Positions 16,681 to 24,352 of a DNA stretch of 24,352 nucleotides are shown here, piece after piece. The stretch is from contig CAKZLA010000292.1 of assembly GCA_937124525.1 (NCBI GenBank), forward strand, positions 1 to 24,352, given 5' to 3'. Both the position numbers and the translations under genes were made by a program. The first letter of the stretch is position 1; every line of letters starts with the position of its first letter. Under the pieces are notes generated by a model. The model was not told the DNA's origin and made no database searches. It saw only the letters and a list, made by a program, of their open reading frames with translations. Origin of the DNA: an uncultured Desulfobacterium sp. Lineage in GTDB: Bacteria; Desulfobacterota; Desulfobacteria; Desulfobacterales; Desulfobacteraceae.

Positions 16681-17157
16681 TCATTCCCCTTGGATGGCAT
16701 CCAGCAGAAAGCGCACACCATGTACCATGAGAACCACACCGGCCAGGGGAACAATGCCCATTAGAACCCATTTGGGAAGGGACAGGGCCGGAGAGATCTG
16801 AAATCTGACAAACCACGCAAAGGCCGCACCCTTCACCACCATGACACCGAACAGAAGCAAAGAAACCATGTGGATTCCCACCGTTGCCACCCGTTGCCAA
16901 CATATGGAGAGCCTTGCAAAGCAGACATCCACACCGGGATGGACCCCCTTGTGGTATGCCACCGAAGCCCCCATGAAGGTCAGCCACACCAGAAGATACC
17001 GGGCCAATTCCTCGGACCAGAACAAGGAATGGTTAAGGACATATCGGGCAAACACCTGGACCACCACAATGAAGGTCATGGCAAAACCCATGGCAAAAAC
17101 CAGTATTTCAACCCTGCGGTTTACCCCGTCACTTAAATTTTGAAAAAATTTTGTCAT
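16681..17157 (-). CDS. dctQ: TRAP transporter small permease subunit (DctQ type)
   Basis: The product (about 158 residues) has four hydrophobic helices, with FAMGFAMTFIVVVQVFARYV in the first pair and the typical LFWSEELARYLLVWLTFMGA motif that marks DctQ proteins. It joins DctM in the inner membrane and helps dock the binding protein. I prefer ATG 17157, preceded by a weak TGGAA. A GTG six codons earlier (17175) is possible and would leave only five bases after the dctP stop. The order P-Q-M and the short gaps indicate one operon. Confidence 0.92.
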   Translation of the reverse strand: MTKFFQNLSDGVNRRVEILVFAMGFAMTFIVVVQVFARYVLNHSLFWSEELARYLLVWLTFMGASVAYHKGVHPGVDVCFARLSICWQRVATVGIHMVSLLLFGVMVVKGAAFAWFVRFQISPALSLPKWVLMGIVPLAGVVLMVHGVRFLLDAIQGE

Positions 17158-17180
17158 GTTTTGATTCCAGATCACCCGAA

Positions 17181-18152
17181 TTATTGGGTGGCCTCAATCA
17201 TCTTGAGTAACAGTGCATTGACCCGGGGATCACTGTAAAGATCCATATTTTTCAAATCTGCCACCCGGGCCCGGAACGCCGCCACATTGGGATTTTCTTC
17301 AATGATCATACCCTTCTCCCCAAGCATTGCCAGACGACCCGCATCCTTGGCCCGGTTATCTGCCCGTTGGAAGAGAGCCGCATCCTTTATGGCACCGGCA
17401 ATTAGGATCTGCTTATCAGCGGAAAGGCTGTCCCACCATTTTAACCCGGCCACATCAATGTGGGAGGAGTAGACATGACGGGTCATGGTCATGTACTTTT
17501 GAATCTCATAGAACTTGTAAACCTCCATCACCCACAGGGGATTTTCTTGGCCGTCAATGACCCCCTGCTCAAGCTCCGTGTAAATGGGCCAGGGCATGGG
17601 GGTGGGGTTGGCCCCCAATGTCTGCCAGATGGTTTTGTGCAGGGCCGATGCCATCACCCGGATTTTAAGGCCCTTGATGTCATCGGGATACTTCACCGCT
17701 CTTTTACTGTTGGTGAGATTTCGGAATCCATTTTCTGAAAAATGAAGCCCCTTAAAGCCAGAGGTTTCAAGGCTTTTAAAAATTTCCTGTCCCAGGGGGC
17801 CGTCCAGAATAAGGTCTGCCTGGTCGTTATCCTTGAATAAAAAAGGATAATTCACCACCCGGACAATGGGGTCAAAGGTGTCAAAAGGCCCTGCAGTGAT
17901 GATCCCCATTTCCACGGTTCCCATCTGAATTTGCTGGAGAATCTCTGTCTCATTACCCAGGGAAGCGGAGTGAAATATCTTAACCTTCATTTCTCCATGG
18001 GAACGTTCTTCGATCAATTCTTTAAATTTGTCTGCCACAATATTCTGGGCAGAGCCTGGTTTTGTCACAACAGCCAGCTTGATTTTCATGGCTGCCGAAG
18101 CAGTACTGGAAAAAACGAATAAAATCAAAAACAAAATCGCTATTTTTTTCAA
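17181..18152 (-). CDS. dctP: TRAP transporter substrate-binding protein (DctP type)
   Basis: This periplasmic solute receptor delivers its ligand to DctQM. The start is most likely the TTG at 18152: a perfect AGGAGG lies seven bases upstream, and it opens directly into a signal peptide (LKKIAILFLILFVFSSTASA). The ATG at 18176 would add MPNQGGCS and lies upstream of that ribosome site. The mature protein of about 300 residues has the DctP pattern LKLAVVTKPGSA-like start, GLKIRVMASALHKTIWQTLG with the ligand-carboxylate arginine, and TELEQGVIDGQENP. These are typical of C4-dicarboxylate or related organic-acid receptors. The gene follows ugpE by 56 bp, so readthrough from the ugp genes is possible. 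Confidence 0.93.
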   Translation of the reverse strand: MKKIAILFLILFVFSSTASAAMKIKLAVVTKPGSAQNIVADKFKELIEERSHGEMKVKIFHSASLGNETEILQQIQMGTVEMGIITAGPFDTFDPIVRVVNYPFLFKDNDQADLILDGPLGQEIFKSLETSGFKGLHFSENGFRNLTNSKRAVKYPDDIKGLKIRVMASALHKTIWQTLGANPTPMPWPIYTELEQGVIDGQENPLWVMEVYKFYEIQKYMTMTRHVYSSHIDVAGLKWWDSLSADKQILIAGAIKDAALFQRADNRAKDAGRLAMLGEKGMIIEENPNVAAFRARVADLKNMDLYSDPRVNALLLKMIEATQ

Positions 18153-18208
18153 ACTACATCCTCCTTGGTTTGGCATTCTTCATTTACCCCGTTAAGAATG
18201 ACCTTTTT

Positions 18209-19129
18209 TTATTTTTCTTTTTCAATGAGACCTTTAACAAACCAGCGCTGCATGAAAAGTACCACCAGTACCGGCGGCAACATGACCAGAATGGCCGCCC
18301 CCAGGGCCAGGTTCCATTCCGGCAGATCATCGGCCTGGGGAATGAGGTTCTGCAATCCAATCACCGCTGTGGTCATTTTGGGATTGGTGGTGACGAGAAG
18401 GGGCCACAGGTATTGATTATAGCCATAGACAAACTCAATGACCACCAAGGCAGCAATGTTGGTTTTGGACAGGGGAAATAAAATCTTCCGAAAAAAAGTC
18501 ATGGGGGAGGCCCCATCCATCTTGGCCGCCTCACACAACTCTTCTGGCACCGTTAAAAAAAATTGCCGAAACAAAAAGGTACAGGTGGCCGATGCCACCA
18601 GGGGAAGAATCAGCCCTGTATAGCTGTCCAGAAGACTCCAGTCCAGGGCCAGTTCAAATTCGTTGGTGGTGAACCAGGAAATCACGGCATTCAAATGCAG
18701 GAAATCCCACACACTCTGTAGGGGGCCAAGCACATTGGCAGCCACCTCATAGGTGGGCATGATCCTGACCTCCACCGGCAACATCAGGGTGCAGAACACC
18801 GAGGCAAAGGCCACGGCCCTGAACCGGTAGTCAAAGTAAACAATGGAAAAAGCACCCAGAATGGAAATGGTGATCTTCCCCACCGTGATGCCCGTTGCCA
18901 TGATAAAAGAGTTCATGATCTGGGTCCCCAGATCCCCCCGGGACCAGGCCTCTTGCATATTCACCAGAAACTGATCCCCGGGAATCAGGGGCATGGGAAC
19001 CCTTGAAACATCTTCCAGGGTCTGGGTGGCGGCAATGAGGCTGTAAATAATGGGAAATCCCACAATGAGAATACCCACGATAAGAAATACATAGGTAAAA
19101 ATATCCAAAAGCGGTGTACGTTCAACCAT
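18209..19129 (-). CDS. ugpE: sn-Glycerol-3-phosphate ABC transporter permease UgpE
   Basis: The 306-residue permease aligns by eye with UgpE through its length: the MPLIPGDQFLVN segment, GKITISILGAFSIVYFDYRF, TLMLPVEVRIMPTYEV and FLFRQFFLTVPEELCEAAKM. The EAAKMDGASP EAA loop, which docks the ATPase, is intact, as is YGYNQYLWPLL. It has an inserted segment after the LPVEVR region (about 150-175) compared with the shorter family form I recall. I chose ATG 19129 (MVERTPLLDIF), which lies four bases after the ugpA stop. An ATG 12 codons earlier would overlap ugpA. It pairs with UgpA in the membrane. Confidence 0.93.
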   Translation of the reverse strand: MVERTPLLDIFTYVFLIVGILIVGFPIIYSLIAATQTLEDVSRVPMPLIPGDQFLVNMQEAWSRGDLGTQIMNSFIMATGITVGKITISILGAFSIVYFDYRFRAVAFASVFCTLMLPVEVRIMPTYEVAANVLGPLQSVWDFLHLNAVISWFTTNEFELALDWSLLDSYTGLILPLVASATCTFLFRQFFLTVPEELCEAAKMDGASPMTFFRKILFPLSKTNIAALVVIEFVYGYNQYLWPLLVTTNPKMTTAVIGLQNLIPQADDLPEWNLALGAAILVMLPPVLVVLFMQRWFVKGLIEKEK

Positions 19130-19133
19130 AAAA

Positions 19134-20024
19134 TCAACCCGTATATTGTACTTTCTTTTCAACAAATTTAAACTGAATCACCGTGATGACTATTATAAGG
19201 GACATGAGCACCACGGACTGGGCCGACGATGAACCCATGTTCAACCCCACAAATCCATCCTGGTACACCTTGTAAACCATGATATTGGTGGAACCTCCGG
19301 GGCCTCCCTGGGTCACGGTGTGAATCACCCCAAAGGTTTCAAAAAAGGAGTAGATAATATTCATCACCGACAAAAAGAAAAAGGTGGGAGACAACAGAGG
19401 AAAGGTGATGGCCCAGAACCGCCGCAAAGGGCTTGCCCCGTCAATGGCTGCGGCCTCAATCAAGGATTTGGGAATGGCCTGCATACCCGCCACAAAAAAG
19501 ACAAAATTATAACTGATCTGTTTCCAGGCACTGGCCATGGTGACCATAATCATGGCATCGCTTCCCTTTAATACCGGATTCCAGTCAATGCCCAGCCATT
19601 TTTTAATGCCAAGGGCCACAATCCCATAGGACGGATGCAGGAGAAAGAGCCATAATATCCCGGATATGGCCGGGGCCACGGCATAGGGCCAGATGAGCAT
19701 GGTGCGTACCACCGCCTTGGCTTTGAGTGCCCGATTGGCCATGGTGGCAATGAACAGTCCAAGGGAAAGGGAAACCCCGGCCACCAGCATACTGAAAACC
19801 AATGTGATCATGATGGATTTCAGGTACAGGGGGTCTGTGAACAGTTCAATGTAATTGTAAAACCACACAAAGGTGCTGCGCCTGCCAAAGGGATCACTGA
19901 GAAGAAAGGACTGTATCAAGCCCTGGATGGCTGGCCAGTAAAAAAAAGTGAGGGTGATGAGCAACTGGGGCAGAATCAGCAGGTAGGGAATATACTTTGA
20001 TTTAAAAAAAGATCGTTTAATCAT
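19134..20024 (-). CDS. ugpA: sn-Glycerol-3-phosphate ABC transporter permease UgpA
   Basis: This protein of about 296 residues matches UgpA closely: YIPYLLILPQLLITLTFFYW at the start, LIWPYAVAPAISGILWLFLL, SAWKQISYNFVFFVAGMQ, and the EAA loop LIEAAAIDGASPLRRF. It ends with QSVVLMSLIIVITVIQFKFVEKKV. It should have six transmembrane helices. ATG 20024 (MIKRSFFKSKY) gives the N-terminus expected for the family, but no strong ribosome site precedes it. It is separated from ugpB by 189 bp holding a hairpin, and is followed almost without gap by ugpE. Confidence 0.94.
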   Translation of the reverse strand: MIKRSFFKSKYIPYLLILPQLLITLTFFYWPAIQGLIQSFLLSDPFGRRSTFVWFYNYIELFTDPLYLKSIMITLVFSMLVAGVSLSLGLFIATMANRALKAKAVVRTMLIWPYAVAPAISGILWLFLLHPSYGIVALGIKKWLGIDWNPVLKGSDAMIMVTMASAWKQISYNFVFFVAGMQAIPKSLIEAAAIDGASPLRRFWAITFPLLSPTFFFLSVMNIIYSFFETFGVIHTVTQGGPGGSTNIMVYKVYQDGFVGLNMGSSSAQSVVLMSLIIVITVIQFKFVEKKVQYTG

Positions 20025-20098
20025 TGGCAAACATTTTATCACCCGCTTTCTTTGATTGGAACGGATGCCTGGTCTATGCAAAGATTATTGACAAAAGA

Positions 20099-20162
20099 GG
20101 CTTGATTATAACACCAGGTATTACAAAAAGCTGGGATCAGGCACCAAGGTTATAACCAAGCC
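20099..20162 (-). promoter_or_regulatory. Hairpin between ugpB and ugpA
   Basis: GGCTTGATTATAAC (20099-20112) is the inverted copy of GTTATAACCAAGCC (20149-20162), 13 of 14 matching. The one mismatch is a G-U pair in the minus-strand mRNA, so the fold suits the ugp transcript. It lies after the binding-protein gene, the place where stem-loops often cause partial termination or protect the upstream message. Confidence 0.6.
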
Positions 20163-20213
20163 TTTCCATGACGAGCCAGTAATTCTGTTTTTAAAGCACT
20201 ATGTATTTGTTAT

Positions 20214-21542
20214 TTATTTATACGTTTTTTCAAATGTTCTTAATTGGATATTGCTCCTGGAAACGGCATTGTCTAAGGCCTCCTGGGGCGTTTTGTCACC
20301 ATTCCACACCTGTTCAAGCTCTTCGTTGATAATATTTCTAATCTGGACAAAGTAGCCCAAACGCAATCCCCGGGAAATTTCCGTGGGAATGGCCCGGTTC
20401 AACTGTTTAATGCCCACTTCCTGGAGGGGATTTTCAGTATAATACCCCTTGGATGTGAGATCATTATATGCATTTAAGGTGATGGGAAAATAACCGGTTT
20501 CTTTGTGCCAGTATTCCTGCATCTCGTTGCTGGCCAAAAATTTTAAAAATGCGGCAACGCCTTTGTACTCTTTTTTGCTGTGCCCCTGGAGAACCCACAG
20601 AGAAGCCCCTCCAATGATGCTGTTCTGGGGTTTGTCCATCCAGGTTTCCACGGGAAGGGGAGCCGCATCCCAGGTAAAGTCATTCACCGCTTTTTTCAAC
20701 TTTGCAATGCCACTGATGGAATCAATGTAAAAGGCCGCATTCTGCGCAATGAACTCCGCCTTGGGACCCTGATATTTCTGACCGCCATACATGAAACGCT
20801 TGTCATCAATCCACTGTTTCAACCTGGCAATATGGGCCACCACCTTGGGGTTATTGATCTTCAACTCACAGTCAAGCCCTTTGTAACCATTGGCCTTATC
20901 TGCAAACTCAAGGTTATGGATGGCGCTGTAGTTTTCAATCTGGGTCCAGGACTGCCATGCTGTTACCATACCTGCCGGGGCAATGCCCTGGTCCACCATT
21001 TTTTTGGTGATCTTTCCCAGCTGATCCCATGTGATGGGCTCTGATTTTGACAGGGGGGCAATGCCAGCCTTTTTTAACATATCCACATTGTAGTACATAA
21101 TAGGTGTGGAAGAATTAAAGGGCATGGACATGAGTTTTCCATCGGCATTCATATAATAGGAAAGAACTGCCTGGAGATAATTGGTCCAATCAATGTCAAA
21201 TCCGGCATCGGTCATGAGCTGGTGCACCGGATAAATGGCACCGGAAAGCATCATGGTCTGGGTGCCTACTTCAAACACCTGGAGAAGATGGGGCTGTTTC
21301 TTTGCCCTGAAGGCAGCCACTCCGGCATTCATGGTTTCATCGTAATTACCTTTGTTGGTACCCACCACCACATAGTCTGATTGGGAGGCGTTAAACTTTT
21401 CAATCATGGTGTCAACCACCTTACCCCGAGCACTTCTCATGGCGTGCCACCAGTTGATGGTCACCGGTTTGGCAAAGGCAGATGCCGGGAATGTCAGACA
21501 GACAGCCACAATAGCCAGAATCAAACTCTTTTTAATTCTCAT
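20214..21542 (-). CDS. ugpB: sn-Glycerol-3-phosphate ABC transporter substrate-binding protein UgpB
   Basis: The periplasmic receptor is about 442 residues. Start ATG 21542 has AAGGGGG close upstream and opens a signal peptide (MRIKKSLILAIVAVCLTF, cleaved near AFA-KPV). The mature part follows UgpB: INWWHAMRSARGKVVD, GNYDETMNAGVAAFRAKKQP, LLQVFEVGTQTMM, PFNSSTPIMYYNVDMLKKAG, IIGGASLWVLQGHSKKEY, and RGLRLGYFVQIRNIINEELE near the end. The tryptophans and GLRLG motif known to line the glycerol-3-phosphate or glycerophosphocholine site are present. It is the first gene of the minus-strand ugp unit. Confidence 0.94.
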   Translation of the reverse strand: MRIKKSLILAIVAVCLTFPASAFAKPVTINWWHAMRSARGKVVDTMIEKFNASQSDYVVVGTNKGNYDETMNAGVAAFRAKKQPHLLQVFEVGTQTMMLSGAIYPVHQLMTDAGFDIDWTNYLQAVLSYYMNADGKLMSMPFNSSTPIMYYNVDMLKKAGIAPLSKSEPITWDQLGKITKKMVDQGIAPAGMVTAWQSWTQIENYSAIHNLEFADKANGYKGLDCELKINNPKVVAHIARLKQWIDDKRFMYGGQKYQGPKAEFIAQNAAFYIDSISGIAKLKKAVNDFTWDAAPLPVETWMDKPQNSIIGGASLWVLQGHSKKEYKGVAAFLKFLASNEMQEYWHKETGYFPITLNAYNDLTSKGYYTENPLQEVGIKQLNRAIPTEISRGLRLGYFVQIRNIINEELEQVWNGDKTPQEALDNAVSRSNIQLRTFEKTYK

Positions 21543-21632
21543 TTTTCCCCCTTTTCTTTTTTTCATAAAAATAGGCAAGAAAACCCCTGAGTCTTCAGCC
21601 CAGGGAATGAATTGCCGGATTGTGTCAACCAA

Positions 21633-21654
21633 GCTTGCAAATTACCCTGCAAGC
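21633..21654. promoter_or_regulatory. Palindrome in the ugpB leader, possible operator
   Basis: GCTTGCA and TGCAAGC form a perfect 7-base inverted repeat around an 8-base centre, about 90 bp upstream of the ugpB start. Size and symmetry suit a dimeric repressor site, or a hairpin in the leader RNA. Confidence 0.45.
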
Positions 21655-21958
21655 CTCTGAGCCCTTACTCAAATTGTTGACTTATATTTCAGCCCAAGAC
21701 AACCACACCTCCAAGATTTAATGCTTTAACCAAAGGGCGTCAAGATTATTATGAATATTCCAAAAAAAGAGTTGCATAATTAATTGATTTATTGTTTTTT
21801 TATGACACATAAAAAGTCCAGGCGCACACCCGAAGAAAGACCCTGAAAAACAACATAAACTAAATGAAAAAACCAACAGCGTTGCTCTGTATTATGATAA
21901 AGATCCAAATAAACAGGCCATAAAATCCCATGGCAGTGCCAACAAACAAAAAAAGGGC

Positions 21959-22079
21959 TTGGTCATAAAATGGGCCACTTTGAACTGATTTTTTTTGATC
22001 CAAAAATAAAGTCAGTAATTATAGGCAATTGACTATAGCACATTTTCAGTCTCCGTATAGTGGCTCACCTTATGACCAA
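21959..22079. mobile_element. Inverted-repeat element upstream of ugpC (MITE-like or IS end remnant)
   Basis: The 21-base arms 21959-21979 and 22059-22079 are inverted copies (18 of 21), with GGTCATAA near the outer end and GCCACT at the inner end. The 79-bp interior is AT-rich and non-coding. The right end is 30 bp from the ugpC start, so the element lies in its promoter or leader. Confidence 0.5.
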
Positions 22080-22109
22080 CCCCAAAAAAAAGTTAAACGG
22101 AAAATTTAA

Positions 22110-23207
22110 ATGACAGAACTTAAACTCGATCAGGTCGTAAAAAGATATGGCAAAACAGAGGTGCTGCACGGCATCAACCTGGATATAAAGGACAAGGAGT
22201 TTCTGGTTCTGGTGGGGCCTTCCGGGTGTGGAAAATCAACGCTTCTCCGCATGGTGGCAGGTCTTGAGGTCATTTCAGAAGGGACCATCTCCATTGGCGG
22301 AAGGGTGGTCAATGATCTGGCACCCAAAGACCGGGGCCTTGCCATGGTCTTTCAGAACTATGCCCTGTATCCCCACATGGATGTATTTAATAATATGTCC
22401 TTTGGTCTCAAGCTGAGGAAAACGCCCAAGGCGGAAATCCAGGCAAGGGTTCAGGAAGTGGCACAAATATTAGGCATTGAAGAACTGTTGGAACGAAAAC
22501 CCCATGAACTGTCCGGAGGACAGCGGCAGCGGGTGGCCATGGGCCGGGCCATGGTACGTAAACCATCGGTTTTTCTCTTTGATGAACCCCTTTCCAATCT
22601 GGATGCAAAATTGCGCATTCAGATGCGGGCGGAAATCAAACGCCTCCACCACCGGGTGGACTCCACCATCATCTATGTGACCCATGATCAGGTGGAGGCC
22701 ATGACACTGGCTGACCGTATTGTGGTATTAAAAGATGGGTACATTGAGCAGGTGGGAACTCCCATGGAACTATTTACCCAACCAGCCAACACATTTGTAG
22801 CAGGGTTCATTGGAACCCCCCCCATGAATCTTCTTCCCTGCCGGGCGGCAAAAAAAGAAAATGGCTTTGTGCTGGCCTTTGACGGCGGCCTTGAAATTCC
22901 CGTTCCCCCAAGGGATAAGGGAGAAATAACGGATAGCCAGGACCTTATCATGGGAATTCGAACAGAAGAAATTTTTCCTGCCGAAGAAGAGGATTCCTCA
23001 CCAGAAGCATCCCGGTTTCAGGGAATCGTTGATGTAGTGGAGCCTCTGGGCAATGAAACCCAGATCCATGTGGATTTAAAGGGTGTAAAGTTCATTGCCC
23101 GGTGTGAAAGCCGCGTGGTGGTCCAGTACCAGGATAAAATTGATCTGACCATGAACCTTAACCAGATGCATCTCTTTGATGCCCGAACCACCCTGGTGGT
23201 ATATTAA
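22110..23207 (+). CDS. ugpC: ABC transporter ATPase, UgpC/MalK type
   Basis: The 365-residue protein powers the Ugp importer. Walker A is GPSGCGKST (36-44), the Q-loop is in [11 protein letters not shown], and the signature LSGGQRQ lies at 134-140. Walker B is VFLFDEP (154-160), the D-loop is SNLDAK and the H-loop is THDQVEAM (His192). After about residue 235 comes the OB-type regulatory domain of the MalK/UgpC subfamily, with an unusually acidic insert (AEEEDSSPE). It is transcribed away from ugpB-A-E, whereas ugpC is often the last gene of that operon. No other ATPase gene is visible nearby, so it is the natural partner. The closest alternative is a multi-sugar importer ATPase. Confidence 0.9.
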   Translation: MTELKLDQVVKRYGKTEVLHGINLDIKDKEFLVLVGPSGCGKSTLLRMVAGLEVISEGTISIGGRVVNDLAPKDRGLAMVFQNYALYPHMDVFNNMSFGLKLRKTPKAEIQARVQEVAQILGIEELLERKPHELSGGQRQRVAMGRAMVRKPSVFLFDEPLSNLDAKLRIQMRAEIKRLHHRVDSTIIYVTHDQVEAMTLADRIVVLKDGYIEQVGTPMELFTQPANTFVAGFIGTPPMNLLPCRAAKKENGFVLAFDGGLEIPVPPRDKGEITDSQDLIMGIRTEEIFPAEEEDSSPEASRFQGIVDVVEPLGNETQIHVDLKGVKFIARCESRVVVQYQDKIDLTMNLNQMHLFDARTTLVVY

Positions 23208-23221
23208 TTAGATCTCCTGGT

Positions 23222-24136
23222 TCAGGTCAGAGGTTGATTACGTGCCAGAATGGTGAGGATTTCATCGATATTATGGGGGGCAAGGGAACTTTCCATGCTA
23301 CAGCCACCAGCGCCGGCATGACCGCCCCCCCCATATCGGGAAAGCAGATGCCCGATATTTACCTTGAGCCCCTCCGCAAATATGCTCTGTCCAATGCTGA
23401 CAATGGTGGTATCCCGGTCCTGCTCATCGTATCGTATCTTGACGCTGGCAATGACATCGGGATAAAGGCAATAAACTGAAAAGCGATTTCCCGAGGGTAC
23501 TGCATCAAGATCCCGAAAATCTGTTACGGAGATATCACCTTTAACAATAGTGTAGGCCTTTAAGATATCCACATAGGCCTGATTTTCCAGAACCACTTTC
23601 TCACACCGGACCTTGACTTGTGGATCTTCCATCACCGTTTTAATGGTATGGTTCCGCAACAGGTGAACCAGATGATTCCAATATGACGCATCTGCACCAT
23701 TGCGATTTTTAATGGTCATGGAAAGCAAAAGATAGGGATATTTTTCAGGATAAAGCACCTGGTCCATGTCCAGTAGGGCTGCATCAATGATATCCGTCCA
23801 CCGCACAAGATCATCAAAATCTTTATTCAGTCTTCCCTTTTTCTTATAATATTCATAAACCAGTCCGGCAGCAGATGGGGCAATCCGAAACAAGCCCTGG
23901 GGCAGCTGTTCCATATCGTTGGAAATATGGTGATCAAACCACAGGGTACAGCGGGGATCATAGGGAAGATTGGCCACAATATCCCCGACCCGGATCTCAA
24001 CATTGCCACTTTGTATCTGACTGGGTTCAACCCATTTTATGGGTTCATCAATTTTTTCTGTCTCATAAAGAAAGACTGCGCACACAACCCCGTCAAAATC
24101 GGGTCTGGTTACAATTCTCATGGGTATCAAATCCAT
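23222..24136 (-). CDS. DHH-family phosphoesterase (DHH and DHHA1 domains)
   Basis: The 304-residue protein has metal-binding motif I TRPDFDGVVCA (Asp13, Asp15), a motif GDIVANLP (Asp52), and the family DHH triad at 68-70 (WFDHHISND). Its C-terminal DHHA1 domain ends with GGGGHAGAGG (269-278), the substrate-phosphate loop. DHH proteins cleave polyphosphate, short oligonucleotides or cyclic dinucleotides; lacking other domains, this one cannot be assigned among them. The start is ATG 24136 or ATG 24121; neither has a clear ribosome site. Its 3' end faces ugpC with only 14 bp between the stops, with no terminator in the gap. Confidence 0.85.
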   Translation of the reverse strand: MDLIPMRIVTRPDFDGVVCAVFLYETEKIDEPIKWVEPSQIQSGNVEIRVGDIVANLPYDPRCTLWFDHHISNDMEQLPQGLFRIAPSAAGLVYEYYKKKGRLNKDFDDLVRWTDIIDAALLDMDQVLYPEKYPYLLLSMTIKNRNGADASYWNHLVHLLRNHTIKTVMEDPQVKVRCEKVVLENQAYVDILKAYTIVKGDISVTDFRDLDAVPSGNRFSVYCLYPDVIASVKIRYDEQDRDTTIVSIGQSIFAEGLKVNIGHLLSRYGGGGHAGAGGCSMESSLAPHNIDEILTILARNQPLT

Positions 24137-24181
24137 TTATTTTTAGGTTTTGTTCTAATCCTGGTCACCTCGGCGCCACAT

Positions 24182-24235
24182 TTTCATATAACTGCCACAG
24201 GCAGACCGCATGGGGGACCTGGGGCCTTCCACAAC
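24182..24235. repeat. Structured repeat, copy 1
   Basis: This 54-bp unit starts TTTCATATAAC, contains the hairpin CTGCC-ACA-GGCAG (24192-24204), and ends CCACAAC. It is about 80 percent identical by eye to copy 2, 94 bp to the right. It lies upstream of the DHH gene. Confidence 0.75.
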
Positions 24236-24275
24236 GAAAAAACGAAAAATCTTTAATTCCAGCACGTGGTGAGAC

Positions 24276-24328
24276 TTTCATATAACCGCCACGGGCGGAC
24301 CTTATTGGGGATTTGGCCTGCCCACAAC
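24276..24328. repeat. Structured repeat, copy 2
   Basis: This is the second unit, TTTCATATAAC to CCACAAC, with hairpin CCGCC-ACG-GGCGG (24286-24298). Compared with copy 1 the stem carries a paired T-A to C-G change, preserving the fold. The array may continue beyond the right edge. Confidence 0.75.
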
Positions 24329-24352
24329 AAATATAGAAACTCCAGTTATTAC

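Larger units (their letters stand above)
21543..22109. other. Divergent ugpB/ugpC intergenic region (567 bp)
   Basis: This AT-rich region must hold both promoters. No gene is visible. It contains a perfect palindrome at 21633-21654 and an inverted-repeat element at 21959-22079. A possible ugpB promoter on the minus strand is TTGACG (21738-21743), a 16-base spacer, then TTAAAT (21716-21721); it is weak. A lone GTCATA-type half site near 21800 is not enough to call a PhoB box. The ugpC ATG is preceded only by a weak GGA. Confidence 0.5.

Noticed and set aside
18173..18222. Hairpin CATTCTT...AAGAATG followed by a T-run, like a terminator
   Set aside because: It reads as a terminator only on the plus strand, where no gene ends. 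On the minus strand, which carries ugpE and dctP, the T-run is on the wrong side.
21795..21830. PhoB box for ugp control
   Set aside because: Only one TGTCATAA-like half site is present; the second 11-base direct repeat expected of a Pho box is missing.
23208..23221. Bidirectional terminator between ugpC and the DHH gene
   Set aside because: The 14-bp gap holds no inverted repeat or T-run.
24182..24328. Possible CRISPR array
   Set aside because: There are only two units, the repeated part is over 50 bp, the units are only about 80 percent alike and no cas gene is nearby.

Overview
The window looks like a chromosomal segment of a Gram-negative anaerobe, most likely a sulfate-reducing Desulfobacterota of the Desulfobacteraceae type. 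This is inferred from general protein resemblance, moderate GC with AT-rich spacers, an outer-membrane barrel/RND/LolA-like set, and Ugp and TRAP uptake systems. No rRNA, tRNA or CRISPR array was seen.

Layout. (1) 1-1680, plus strand: the 3' part of a prenyltransferase/squalene-cyclase-fold gene coupled to a hexapeptide acyltransferase, probably the end of a glycan cluster. (2) 1778-7423, minus strand: a MarR-family regulator, then an operon of an RND/MMPL exporter, a LolA-like periplasmic carrier and an outer-membrane barrel. Both promoters carry the same palindrome at the same place between -35 and -10, so the regulator probably controls itself and the exporter. (3) 7455-7853: a small scar region with a group II intron reverse-transcriptase remnant next to a 116-bp element with 27-bp inverted repeats. 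(4) 7854-15279, minus strand: glyceraldehyde-3-phosphate dehydrogenase with its own promoter, a very large ATP-grasp/phosphohistidine protein lacking a PEP/pyruvate barrel, a patatin-like hydrolase and a YfcA-type TSUP permease. A 112-nt hairpin lies between the first two. (5) 15376-18152, minus strand: a complete TRAP transporter (P, Q, M). (6) 18209-23207: an Ugp-type sn-glycerol-3-phosphate ABC importer, with ugpB-A-E on minus and the ATPase gene ugpC divergent on plus. (7) 23222-24136, minus strand: a DHH-family phosphoesterase, followed by two copies of a structured repeat reaching the right edge.

How the genes may work together. Ugp import of glycerol-3-phosphate or glycerophosphodiesters feeds triose phosphate, which GAPDH handles. 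The TRAP system brings in an organic acid. The patatin-like hydrolase could release such compounds from lipids. The dikinase-like protein beside GAPDH is the most novel object: it keeps the ATP-binding and histidine phosphotransfer modules of pyruvate phosphate dikinase, but replaces the catalytic barrel with about 940 N-terminal residues that I do not recognise. The RND/LolA-like/barrel set looks like a regulated envelope-spanning lipid or hydrophobic-compound export route.
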